From Cyanoderma ruficeps (taxonomy: Eukaryota; Chordata; Aves; Passeriformes; Timaliidae): a DNA stretch of 64,000 bases. Each line of letters opens with the position of its first letter. The first letter of the stretch is position 1. The position numbers and the translations under genes are program-made. Location: positions 4,591,722 to 4,655,721 of the forward strand of contig VZDJ01000052.1 in assembly GCA_008694505.1 (NCBI GenBank), read 5' to 3'. Below, one piece after another: positions 29,801 to 38,965 of the stretch. The notes under the pieces are model-generated. The model was given only the letters and a program-made list of their open reading frames with translations, ran no database searches and was not told the DNA's origin.

Positions 29801-32800
29801 AGGAGGGAGCTGACACAGAAACCAGCCTCGTGGAGTGAGAGCAGCCTCAATGAGCTTAGGGAAGTGCACCGTAAATAATCCCATCAGAGAGACACCCGCT
29901 GCTTTCTGAGCTATACTCTAAGGTGTAAGATAACACATGAAAGGATATTTGAACAGCTCAGAGAGACCCACAGCAGTGCTGGCAGCCAAGGCACTTGCCA
30001 AGCTCACAGTGTGACTGAAGCCCTGGCTCCCAGTCAGCGTGTCTAACACATGCTGCAGTCTGCACTCCCCGCCCGCCTTACGCCGACCCCTTCGAGTGCA
30101 CTAATGAACACTTCCCCAACATCTGGGGAAGCAAATCCACTGCTAATCCTCTTGGAATACTACCAGAAATTCCAAGTGCAGGAAATTATTTTTACAGCAT
30201 AACACTTACCTTGCTTTCCCTTTTTTTATTAATAAAGTTGGAGAGGAAGAAGCAATTACTACTTACAGGAGAATACCTGTTTCCATCATTACTGTCATGA
30301 GGGATTAGTGGATCTGGGACAATGACCAAACTGCCTCATTTACCTCCCAGAAATGTTTAGCTTTACTCACTTCTACATTATTTCATGGGGACCTTCACTG
30401 AAGGCAGATGCTATAAAACATCTCATCACTCCAAAGAGACACTTTTCCAAAAACCTCACCAGCAGCTGCTCTTCAAGATGTTCTATCTTAATTAACAAGT
30501 ACTGTTTTGAAATAAAAGTGTTACTTGCCCTATTCCTCTGCACATATTTTGTCACAATAATCAGAACCAGTAGGATATTTTTTCCCCTCTCTATGAAGCA
30601 GAGCCAGAACAATCTGTCTGTAGCTCAGCAACTCAGAAATAAAGTTCCTTACAAAGTGTTCAATAAGTCTTCAATCACTGCATTTATTCTTAAAGGATAA
30701 AGACCATCTGATAAGGCATACCTAAGGTGACAACCAAACTGCACCAACTAGAACACTTATATTCAATCTGCATTTTTATAAAGTACTTAAACACATTTAT
30801 ACCAAAATATAGTGGAAAAACAAAAGATAAAATCAGTATAGCACAAAAACCAAAATCCATTGAGATTTCCCATTTAATGCCCCCCCTAGAGAAAGGTCTG
30901 GCAAGATTTACCCAAGAGACATATTTACCACTAGTCAGAAATTCATACCTCTAATTCTATAAGTGCTGCAGTCACTGCATCTGTTGCAAGAGCACCAGCC
31001 TGTAGCTTTTCAATTGCCTGTAAAACAGAAGTTTTAGCTGATGATAAAGAAATTATATTATTCTGTGACTGAGCCCTACATTTTCCTAGCCCTGTATCAA
31101 ATAAAATCTACACCAAATTAGTTTAAAATGTAAGAGGGTGTAAGAACAAGAGGCAATGGAAGAAGCCAGTATGAACCATGTGAGGGCAGATCTGAAGGTA
31201 TGATTTTATTTCTATGACATTGTGCCACTGCATTTGGCAGCAGATTTCTGCACAGTCAAATTTATGTTAAAATGACTTCTTACACTTGATGTCCTCAAAC
31301 ACCAAATTTTCAGTTTCAGTCAACGAGTTTCAGTCAACGAGTTTCAACTTTTCCTCCCAAGATTCAACAAAAATTTCTAGTACCACATACAGCAATTACC
31401 ATAAAATTGAAGAGAATTTCACCACCTCATCTAAAAACAAACACGAATCAAGTAAGATAATGTTACCTTCAAATTATATGCACACACAGCAATGAACTTG
31501 TAGAGCCTAATGGTATTTATTAGATCCATACTGAACAAGACCTTACAGTCAAGCTTTCTCAGGGAACCCCAGAAAACAACTCTGGCTGCCAGACAAATCT
31601 GAAATTGTTTGTTCTTCACAGAAGTTATTGCTTTTGGCTACTCAGCTCAGGAGTAGCTACACAGAATCTCAAGCTGGACTTGAATTCAACAGCAGATCTC
31701 ACATAACTAGCTGGAAAATGACTTTCACCAAGGATAATAAGGCCAGTCTTAAGTTTGGATGATTTGTGAGGCCTCTCATTACAAAATTAGATTGGTATTA
31801 GGATTGAGCAATAAACTGTAACACAAAGTGATAATTATCAGAGACCAACTCTGAGACTCTTCTAAAAATCCTGCCAAGCTCCCAAGCTCCTTCTCCCTGG
31901 AGAAAGCAAAAGACATTAAAACTTTTAGAGAGAAGTCTTCCAGCTACTCATTCAACACTTAAAAAACAGGATTTCCCAGTTCCAAAGCAAAGTTCTTGGA
32001 AGAGATGAAAACATATTAATTTCAATGGAAATTAACATCTTGCCGTTTCTCCCTTTCCAACCTTGATATTTTTGGGTTTGTTTTTCCTGTTTCTATCTCC
32101 CTTCCTATTAAGAGGGTAAAAGCTATCAAGAAGAAAATAATTCTAGAAACCCCTGTGTTCATAGATCAACTTAGATGCCAGAGTTTAAATAAACTCCAAA
32201 GAGTGGACATGGAAGAAATCAAAATACAGACAACATATTAGCTCCAGAAACCCTGGAGAAGTGCAGGAAGCTGTAGGAATACTCCTTGTGGGTACCACTG
32301 TGACCTCCTCCTGCTGTCTCACTGTTCCTTTGGTGTCTGCTATTCACCAGCACTGATGAGAATGTTGCTGCATCTCACAGCCACGCACTCCCCTGTGTCT
32401 GTGTCATGTTAATTTCTCTGTTTTCCCCTCATTTCCCTCTATAAACACACACAGCCTAAGCAGTTAAGTGCACACATTTCTCATGGACCCAGTACAGGAC
32501 TGTGGAGCTGGTGACATTTACCTTCTGGCAGGCTCTTTTGCACACGTGCTTGTACTCTTTAGCTTTGGATTCGGAATGATAACCTGCACCTGCAGTTGAA
32601 GCAAAAGGAAAATCTATTATAGCACCTGGCAAACTACAGCCTGGAGTTCACAGAGAGATTTAAGACACAGGCAGATACAGCATTCCTTATTCTGGCATTT
32701 CCTTTTTCTGCCAATGATTGACAACTTCATGCATTCCAACACAGAATCAAACACATTCAGTAAAATGCAGGATACAGAGCATATATCCAGAAGCATGCAG

Positions 32801-34370
32801 GTATAAATATCAGCATCAATCTCTTCCTATTAAAATGTTCCAAGAGATTCCAGTTTCACTCTTTCTTGGAGGATTTCCAGCATAGCTTTTTTCTTTACTG
32901 TCCATTATTTGGCAAAGCTCTCAGGTTTACATCAAACTCTGATCTTCTTTTTACTACAATTACCATTCTGTTCATTTTCTCATGTTTATGCTACATTTTT
33001 AGAGCTTGTGTTCCCCTGATTTAGAACAAGGAGTTCCTTGAAATGAAGATCATACAGATTTTTCACCTTTTTCTTATTTTCAATCTTTTTATCTATCCCA
33101 CTGTATTGAACCATTCTGCCCCATTTTTAACCCACTGCCCCTACTTCCATACCTGAAAAATTTATCAATGCCACCATTCAACTAAATGCAGCATCAGAAA
33201 AACAAGAGTGGCACACTCATATTTGAGATCTACTGTTTTATCAGCTTTTGCACCTAAAGGCATGCTTGTATTTATCCCAACTTCCCTTTGCTCGCTTTTA
33301 CAAATATTAGTTTTGAGAAACTCTAATAAAATAAGCTTTAACACTAATACCAAAGTGACCCAGTAAAGGACAGTACATTGAGCAATTTCATTTGCTCTTA
33401 AAATAGAACACCAGGGTCATCAGACACCAACTCAAAATAAATTTGAGGTTTGGGGTTGTTTTTTTAACCTTAATGATTTTATAAAGCAAGTAACATGCTG
33501 GGTTTTCAAATATTTTAGGTGGGACCAGGCCACTTTTCTCTATTTTACCTCATGTACTCACACAGATGCTCCAAACAAATATACACCCAGACACAAGCAT
33601 TATTAACTTCATGATTCACAGTATTTAATAAAGAACCTATGGGAGAAGAATTTATGAGCAAGACACACATAACACGTAATTTTTGTATTAGATCTGAGTA
33701 GAGTGGAAAGAATAAAGAGTAACTCTCTTAAATATGAACAAGATCAAAAAAATAGACTTGGAAGAAAAATGTCAGAAGGGTAAAAACAGCCCAAGGAGGT
33801 TTCAGAAGGTCTTAGCTGGACTGTCCTGATGGACAAGCTAGACAAGAAACCATCAGTAATGAAACAACTGTACTTGATCCTTCCATAGATAAAGAAAAAG
33901 ATGAAATATCTCCCTCAATTTGTAGGTTTGCCAAGCTTAGCAGACAACTCCAGAATATGACATTTTATAGTCATTTAAATTTAGGGGTTTTCTTTGCCAG
34001 GGAGAACAAAAATACCATCCAGAACACCCAAATAGCTACATTTTGATTAAGAGTTTCCAGTGCAACTTCCAATCAAACTCGCCGTCCTGAGACTTGCACA
34101 CAGAGTTAATGTCACTTCATTAACACACTAGTAGCCCAAAGCCACTACAAAATTTTAGTTGGGATCTAGTTTGATACCAAAATATGCATTATTTCCATTG
34201 CAGCTGTTCTGCTTCCACATCTTACCTGCATGGACAAGCACAAATCCCACTCGTTTCCCTCTTTGGGTTGGCTTTGTTTCGGGCTCTTTGACCACCACTT
34301 TTACAGCTGTGACCTGAGATGATTTGGAGGGTAACACTTCTACTGAACTTATCCCCTTCTCCATGATCAT
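5777..34370 (-). CDS. TASP1: TASP1 (taspase 1, threonine aspartase 1), 5' seven coding exons, partial
   Basis: Seven minus-strand exons, all with GT-AG borders, splice into 675 nt (225 codons) that read through in phase and closely match vertebrate taspase 1 over its first 225 residues. Taspase 1 is a type 2 asparaginase-fold (Ntn-hydrolase) endopeptidase. It self-cleaves into alpha and beta subunits and then cuts after aspartate in KMT2A/MLL-type proteins and TFIIA alpha-beta. Recognisable landmarks are [15 protein letters not shown] near residues 42-56, the TDAVTAAL helix near 84-91, [22 protein letters not shown] near 101-123, and a basic bipartite nuclear-localisation segment (KRNKRK ... 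QLKKRR) near 197-220. By comparison with the mammalian protein, the autocleavage Asp-Thr (Thr234) should lie about nine residues into the next exon, left of the window. No frameshift or stop is seen, so the gene looks functional. The start is the ATG at 34370, where homology begins. Confidence 0.96.
8172..8335 (-). mobile_element. CR1 LINE 3' fragment (antisense, decayed)
   Basis: The run TTGGAAGGGATATTAGGAGG ... TAGTCCAACCTCC, followed by CAATGGAAATTTCACAACTC, resembles the reverse complement of the CR1 3' end. It lies deep in a TASP1 intron and is strongly diverged, with an internal A-run. Confidence 0.75.
12570..12650 (+). mobile_element. CR1-like fragment (sense, ancient)
   Basis: TTTGCTGGTGACACCAAGTT followed by ATTCAAGGTA matches the conserved DDTKLF (F.DDTK) region coded near the end of CR1 reverse transcriptase. 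Only about 80 bp is recognisable, inside a TASP1 intron. Confidence 0.55.
15819..15834. repeat. A16 homopolymer
   Basis: Sixteen consecutive A in a TASP1 intron. There is no AATAAA immediately upstream, so it is read as a mononucleotide microsatellite and not a retrocopy tail. Confidence 0.9.
16060..16100 (-). mobile_element. Possible CR1 terminus (antisense)
   Basis: TAGAATCACAGAATCAC resembles the reverse complement of the CR1 terminal octamer tail. The sequence after it is too diverged to confirm. Confidence 0.3.
16299..16378 (-). CDS. TASP1: TASP1 coding exon: [20 protein letters not shown]
   Basis: This 80-nt exon has a TCCTAG acceptor and a strong ACAA|GTGAGT donor. It encodes [20 protein letters not shown] followed by PGIMAT. 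Joining across the introns restores Cys at the left junction and Arg (RFSLAAF) at the right junction, as in mammals. Confidence 0.95.
16379..22035 (-). other. TASP1 intron, about 5.7 kb
   Basis: AT-rich intron with a possible CR1 scrap near 19525. A 141-codon plus frame (19047-19472) shows no domain, no splice context and intron-like composition. Confidence 0.7.
19525..19600 (+). mobile_element. Possible decayed CR1 fragment
   Basis: TTGACAACACCAAGCTGAAA followed by a GTGCAG motif recalls the CR1 segment GACACCAAGCTGAG.GGTGCAG. Very short and diverged. Confidence 0.3.
22036..22120 (-). CDS. TASP1: TASP1 coding exon: [20 protein letters not shown]
   Basis: This 85-nt exon has an oligo-T TTTTAG acceptor and a CCTTG|GTAATT donor. 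It encodes [20 protein letters not shown] followed by SAGRIPPC, matching mammalian taspase 1. It begins in phase 1 and ends in phase 2. Confidence 0.96.
23242..23362 (-). CDS. TASP1: TASP1 coding exon: [20 protein letters not shown]
   Basis: This 121-nt exon has a TTTTTAG acceptor and an AGTG|GTATGT donor. It encodes the highly conserved stretch from DSPFTNAG through CDASIMDG to [10 protein letters not shown], part of the core fold that contributes to the substrate pocket in type 2 asparaginases. It starts in phase 0 and ends in phase 1. Confidence 0.97.
23363..30948 (-). other. TASP1 intron, about 7.6 kb
   Basis: AT-rich intron without a recognisable gene or clear repeat. Around 29800-30120 there is a slightly more GC-rich pocket (CCCGCCCGCCTTACGCCGACC near its end) that I could not assign. 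Confidence 0.65.
30949..31017 (-). CDS. TASP1: TASP1 coding exon: [20 protein letters not shown]
   Basis: This 69-nt exon is phase 0 at both ends (TTACAG acceptor, GAG|GTATGA donor). It encodes 23 residues from AIEKLQAG to ELE, differing from the mammalian exon by a conservative Val-to-Ile change. It belongs to the N-terminal helix bundle of the asparaginase fold. Confidence 0.96.
31313..31348. repeat. 14-bp tandem repeat
   Basis: GTTTCAGTCAACGA occurs twice, followed by a partial third copy (GTTTCAAC). TASP1 intron. Confidence 0.95.
32522..32589 (-). CDS. TASP1: TASP1 coding exon: [20 protein letters not shown]
   Basis: This 68-nt exon starts in phase 1 after TGCAG and ends at CAGAAG|GTAAAT. 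It encodes [20 protein letters not shown] followed by QK, which is essentially identical to mammalian taspase 1 residues 50-72. Confidence 0.96.
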
Positions 34371-34392
34371 ACGTTGGGATCACCATCTTCTA
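34226..34392 (-). CDS. TASP1: TASP1 first coding exon (exon 2): 22 nt of 5' UTR plus codons 1-48
   Basis: The acceptor is a pyrimidine-rich TTCCCAG ending at 34393 and the donor is CAG|GTAAGA after 34226. The coding part starts at ATG 34370-34368 (MIMEKGISS..., compare MTMEKGMSS in mammals). A second in-frame ATG at codon 3 has the stronger context (ATCATGG). The first 40 residues are the poorly conserved, flexible N-terminus, and the enzyme core begins at GFVLVHAG. The exon ends in phase 1. Confidence 0.93.
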
Positions 34393-35394
34393 CTGGGAAG
34401 GAGCACACTTCCACGCAAAAATAAACTCTGGAGAGAAATCATCCTAAAACCAGATCAGATGCGTAAGTCAGACAATGATTTCAAGAGATGAATTTCACAC
34501 AAATAACCTCAGAAAGAACTTTTGGGAGAGAGGTTTGAACCGAAGGGAACACAGCTCTCCAAAGCAGGGCTTCCAACTTCTTCCCTAGCCAACAGCATCA
34601 ATGAGACCTAAAATAATCCAAGTTCATGTTGCAAGCTGAAAGCAGCCTTTTCACTACAACATTACTTGAACCTAATCATCGTGCCAGACACTGGAAGGAA
34701 CTGTTAATGTAAGTTGTGTTTTCCATGGGGTCCTGTTTTCCAACAATACAACTGATTTCTCCACCCATCACATTTAACCAGCACAGGGGTAACCCTTTGA
34801 AACACCACATCTTTTCCTTTCTTTTGCAGGGAATACCTGTTTAAGATCCTATAATGAATTCCTACTCTTCCATACTGTTTCATCCCATCTCCTTATAATT
34901 TGCAGCAGGAAAAGAAAAAAATAAATTAACATTTTTTAATGATAAAGTATTTTTAAAACAAAATCAAGTAAGCCTAAAACAGTCAAAAATGTTTGTCTGG
35001 GTAAGTAGAGCTATCATGATTACTAGTGAACCACAACTTGCTTAAGGCAAGCTCAAATAATTTAGTAACTATGCTGGTTTTGATGGTTACCCTTAAGATG
35101 TTAAGAAAAATAATGTTTATAGAAAGCTAATGGAAATATTGTCAGTACTGTCTGGTACGTGAAACAAAAAAGTAACAATACAGAACGATGTATTTATCAG
35201 GAGTTTCCAAACAAACTCTCTGTATTTACTGCTGCTCTTATCCACAGCTCATTACATATTAATCCTGACACAAAAACATTTGTCAAGTTCAGCAGGTAAA
35301 ATAGAAACAGTGACGTTCCACACACTGAATTATTTAAGGAAGTGAAAAGCACATAGTGTAAATGCAGAAATGGAGAAAATCTCTGTAACATATT

Positions 35395-35472
35395 ATGAGA
35401 GTTTATCTATTAAGAACCAGATGAATTTTAAGCTCCCTTCCAATCCAAACCATTCTGAGACTCTCCACCTCT
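35395..35472 (+). mobile_element. CR1 LINE 3' terminus (sense)
   Basis: AGATGAATTTTAAGCTCCCT followed by TCCAATCCAAACCATTCTGA is the characteristic last 40-50 bp of CR1. Located in TASP1 intron 1, about 950 bp from the coding exon. Confidence 0.7.
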
Positions 35473-36206
35473 ATACTCCAGTATAATGTCTAGCACTCCT
35501 ACCATCTCGAAAAGGACTTTGCAACCCAAGAACACTGGAAGGTGAACAGAAGGGGAAAAATGAGATGTTTAATGCATAAGACTTAAACCACTGACTTTGC
35601 AAATTGCTGTACTCCAGCAATTAAATACCACTCCATTTAAATGGCCCAAGCTATGCAAGTGGTGTTTGGCAAGATTCAGCACTGCCATGGAACAAACCCA
35701 CTATTTAACTATTCTGTTCATAAGAAGACTCAGCACAGCTCTGGAGGAAGTTATTTATTTACCATCATTTCTTCTTAAATGCTAAACATACCTAGTAACC
35801 TTCATCCACTTATAAATTTACTTATCAAAATTAAATAGAAACTTCTTGTTATAATTATATTTGCCCTGATACAAAATGAAAGGCCACTGCAATACACAGG
35901 CTCTATAGAGAGAAAGAGTGTTTATGGGTTACATCCAATCATAATGGTCACTTGAAAAAGCTTCAGTGCTGAAATTAAAGTATTCATCACTGCATTTCCT
36001 TCCTTTTTACCAATAAAAGTAAAGAAAGCTCCAGTAACCATTGCTCCTCTTTGCTGCATCTTGTTACACCCTACAGAAAGTCACTCCTGCAACAAGGGCA
36101 CAGCACAGACTTCGGTAAAGAGAAGAGGAGCAACGAAGGAATTGAAACTCTCCCAGGAATGGAAGACATAGTGTGGTGGTAGGGAAAGCAATAATGATGA
36201 GAAAGT

Positions 36207-36990
36207 GGCTTTTGAAAACTAAGATGGAGATGTCATTTAAAGACTTACTAACAGTGTAACTGCAGGCTGAAAATCCTAATTAGGCCTTTGCAGCTGGGTC
36301 TAAGGATGTTTATTTCTGCAGAGACCATACAGGCAACCTACCTCTCTCGTTTGCTTCCGTTTCTAACACTTCCTCCATACCAACTCAGTTTTCTCCAACC
36401 CCTCCCACCTCAAACTGTTCAAGTCCTTTCACATTTCATTCACAAACCTACTGCTTCCACTTGTTAAGCTCCCACTGGACCCAACTTCTCCCTTTCAAGT
36501 CTCTTCTAGGATTTATTAGTTCTCCCTCCAGGCTTTCATACTTCCACCGCTCCTGACTTCACTCCTCCTCGCTACACATCCCCTGCTCTCCATCCGTACA
36601 GCGGCAGAAAAGGTGTAAGAACACACAACAGCGAGCCTGCTGGAGAACAGGAACCAAAACGATTTGACCAAAACAGCCAGTGAACGCCCTGACCGCACTG
36701 CAAAAGTAACTTCGACTCCTAAACGGGCGCCGGGAGAAACACAAACACACGCGAGGGCGAGGCCCGGCCAGCCCGTCCTGCCCGGGGTGCCGCCGCAGAC
36801 CCCGAGCCCCTCAGGGCCCGCCGCTCCCCCGCCTCCATCCCGGGCCCGGCGGCGCGCTGCTCCCACAGCCGTGACGTCACGCGGGCCGCGGGTCGTGACG
36901 TCACGGGGGCAGCTCCCGCCGGCGGGAGCGCGGCCGCCTCGCGGCGCGGCCCATTCGCGGCCCCGCGGGCAGGACGCGCGGCAGAGGCCG
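36207..36990. repeat. Duplicated block, copy A (TASP1 intron 1 and CpG-island edge)
   Basis: This block aligns in direct orientation with 39811-41290. Shared landmarks in order: TTGAAAA..AAGAT.GAGATG; CAGGCTGA.AAT.CTAATTAGG; TTTATTTCT; CTGCTTCCACTT; CATACTTC; TGCACTGCAAAAGTAACTT-like text; GGCGCCGGGAGAAA; ACAAACACACGCGAGGG; two TGACGTCA sites; GCGGCCGCCTCGCGGCGC. By eye, identity is about 65-70 percent in the AT-rich half and higher in the GC-rich half. This copy contains no CR1. Confidence 0.85.
36872..36903. promoter_or_regulatory. Pair of perfect CRE palindromes (copy A)
   Basis: TGACGTCA occurs at 36872-36879 and again at 36896-36903, 24 bp apart, each inside GTGACGTCAC. This is the full CREB/ATF consensus. 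The pair lies about 150-175 bp downstream of the predicted exon-1 donor and is repeated in the duplicated block at 41188-41217. Confidence 0.85.
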
Positions 36991-37047
36991 TGCCGGGGGA
37001 GGCGGGAGCGGCGGCTCAGGGCAGCCCCGCGACGGCGCCGCACTCAC

Positions 37048-37130
37048 CCTGCACCGCCGCCATCCGGGACCGCCCGCCCGCCCGTTGCCTCGGTGAGCAT
37101 GAGGCGTCCCGCCCCCGCCCCGCGCCCATT
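37048..37130 (-). other. TASP1: Predicted TASP1 non-coding exon 1 carrying a 13-codon uORF start
   Basis: A strong donor (CAGG|GTGAGT) ends at 37048 within the CpG island, just downstream of NF-Y and ETS sites. This fits the untranslated first exon of TASP1. The transcription start cannot be fixed from sequence, so the right edge is approximate. The exon has an ATG at 37063-37061. Spliced to the acceptor at 34392, this opens a 13-codon uORF ([13 protein letters not shown]) that ends in TGA at 34369-34367, overlapping the main ATG as ATGA. The exon itself is inference from donor quality and context. Confidence 0.6.
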
Positions 37131-37379
37131 GGCCGAACCGCGCCCGGCGGCCGGAAGTGGCGCCACTGTTGATTGGCGTTCCGCAGAGCCAATGGCGCGC
37201 GGGGCGGGCACGGCGGGGCCGGGCCCGGGGCAGCGCTCCCCGGTGCCGTCCGGCACTGCCGCACGATTGGCTCCGGGCGCCGGGCACGGCCTCCTGGCAA
37301 AGCAGCACAACCCCACAGGGGCCATCTGTGTCTCAGGAGGGTGGATAGCGACCTCCGGTGTTGTTACCGTGCGCCCCAG

Positions 37380-37810
37380 GGCAGTATACATATATCTCAT
37401 ATCAATACAGGTATTTATCGTATCGATATACATATCATAGAATATGTAATGTACCTTTATATCTATGTAATATACGTATATATCATATATATCATACAGT
37501 ATGCAATGTACAAATTATAATTATGCTACATACCTATATATCATATCAATACACATATTTCTATCAACATGCAGATAGAGTCTATCAATATACATATATA
37601 TCATCCAATGTGCAATTCATCTATATGTCAACATATAATGTGGACACAGATCATTAATATATATCGTGCAATATGCAATATACATATATTAATATGTAAT
37701 ATACATGTGTCATACCACTATACATATATAACACAGTATGCACTGTAAAATACAACACACAATATACACATATATGGATATGCAGGATACATATATAAAT
37801 AGACATGTGA
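37380..37810. repeat. Degenerate AT-rich tandem repeat (ATATAT/ATATCAATAC type)
   Basis: About 430 bp consists almost only of A and T, with recurring words such as atatatcat, atcaatac, acatatat and atgtaatatac in irregular register. It abuts the GC-rich TASP1 island with a sharp composition change near 37380. The short open frames across it come from the repeat and are not genes. Confidence 0.85.
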
Positions 37811-38665
37811 CTTCTGATAGCTGCCCAAAATTAACCTTATTGATTAAAAATACTTATATTTCATAATAGACTTGCTAGGAAATTCTCACAGCAATCAGAT
37901 ATTTTACATCTTTTCTGCTTCAATGAGCATTTGACTATTGTGTTCTGCTTATATTAAGTTTTTATTAATTTCTGTCCACTTTGTTGGAGAGGTGACACAT
38001 TGTTTTCAGAAGCTGCCTTCCCAGGATCAAGGACAGCTGTATATGAATCCATTTCCATGATACCTTCTCTGATGGTCACTATCATCAGTCCTGGGAACCA
38101 GCTATCTATGTGTGAGACAGTTTATTATCCCAGTCCACAATGTCCACTGTTTCCAAAATGCCTCCACACTTCCAGCCCCTTGCTCCTCTTCTTTGTAGAA
38201 CCATGAAATGAGTCCAGATGTCCTTATGGATTTACTTATATTGCAAATTCATTTTAGCTGACACCTCAAATTCTCATTTGCAAAGCTCGGCTTTTTAAAG
38301 TTGAAACTCTAAAGCTTCGATTAGATCAAGACAAGGCTGTTCTGTTTGCAGAATTCACTTGATCTCTTACTTAAGCTGCACCACGTGATGTGAAGGGATG
38401 TATATTATACAAAAGATTATCCTGACCCCTCTAGATGAAGTAGATTTTAACTCCTCAGTTTTGTTTTCCTAGAAGTAAGCCTAGCATTTACCTGTTACAC
38501 TGGTTCCTGCAACAGTGCACAGTATCATTCCTTCTCTGCAAACAAGCTGTCAGAAAATCACCCGCTCCAGCCAAACTACAATTTTTGCAAATAAAATTTT
38601 TATGGCACCTCTCTGTCAATGAATTCATACACTACTAATAAAAGCTGTCTTGCCAAGTAAACAAT

Positions 38666-38671
38666 TTTAAT
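38666..38671 (-). terminator. Candidate polyadenylation signal (ATTAAA) for the putative membrane-protein gene
   Basis: ATTAAA on the minus strand lies 52 bp downstream of the TAG at 38723, next to an (AAT)n run. It is the only variant hexamer close to the stop. Weak on its own. Confidence 0.3.
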
Positions 38672-38687
38672 AATAATAATAATAAAC
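38667..38687. repeat. (AAT)n microsatellite
   Basis: About six AAT/TAA units just beyond the 3' end of the putative membrane-protein gene. Confidence 0.85.
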
Positions 38688-38722
38688 TGTATGAGTAATC
38701 TTGCAGTATATTGCTCCATTTC

Positions 38723-38965
38723 CTAGCAGATGTTGTTTTCTCCATCAGAAAAAAGCGCTGCCTCTTCGTCTAAGTCTTTCCACGCTTTCTTGTTCCTTCC
38801 CCTCTGGAGCGCATCCCTCTGCAGGCAGCGCTGGCGCAGGTGCCTCAGGAAGCCCTTGACGGAGGCAGAGTTTTCCTCCTGGCAGCCGATCAGCTCGTCA
38901 TGGAGGGGGGAGCAGTCAGCCAGGCAGCAGCTCCTTGGCCAGGCCGGGCGTGTCCAGGCCTTCTC
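38723..38965 (-). CDS. Putative membrane-protein gene, exon 2 (cytoplasmic tail)
   Basis: The acceptor is CCTGTGTCTCCCAG ending at 38966. The frame then stays open for 80 codons to TAG. The coded tail has clustered cysteines near its start, a basic Arg/Lys/Gln-rich middle, and an acidic C-terminus ending ...SDGENNIC. A weak polyadenylation hexamer (ATTAAA on the minus strand) lies 52 bp downstream at 38666-38671. Confidence 0.48.
   Translation of the reverse strand, partial: EKAWTRPAWPRSCCLADCSPLHDELIGCQEENSASVKGFLRHLRQRCLQRDALQRGRNKKAWKDLDEEAALFSDGENNIC

Larger units (their letters stand above)
31018..34225 (-). other. TASP1 introns flanking exon 32522-32589
   Basis: Two introns of about 1.5 and 1.6 kb. 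The first contains a 14-bp tandem repeat (31313-31348). No other element was recognised. Confidence 0.65.
34393..37047 (-). other. Predicted TASP1 intron 1
   Basis: About 2.65 kb from the coding exon to the CpG-island donor. It holds a CR1 3' terminus (35395-35472) and, in its promoter-proximal third, duplicated block copy A with the paired CRE sites. Confidence 0.6.
36700..37345. promoter_or_regulatory. CpG-island promoter of TASP1
   Basis: This GC- and CpG-rich island lies in an otherwise AT-rich locus. It contains NF-Y (CCAAT/ATTGG) boxes at 37128-37132, 37172-37176, 37189-37193 and 37266-37270, an ETS/GABP consensus CCGGAAGTG at 37151-37159, several GC boxes, and two CRE palindromes further into intron 1. 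There is no obvious TATA box. This architecture is typical of a housekeeping promoter, and transcription toward lower coordinates serves TASP1. GC-rich islands are often bidirectional, but no plus-strand gene is supported here. Confidence 0.85.

Noticed and set aside
36664..37440. 258-codon plus-strand open frame across the TASP1 CpG island
   Set aside because: Its Pro/Arg/Ala-rich translation is what GC-rich non-coding DNA gives in an open frame. It runs into the AT repeat at its 3' end and overlaps the promoter and predicted exon 1 on the other strand.
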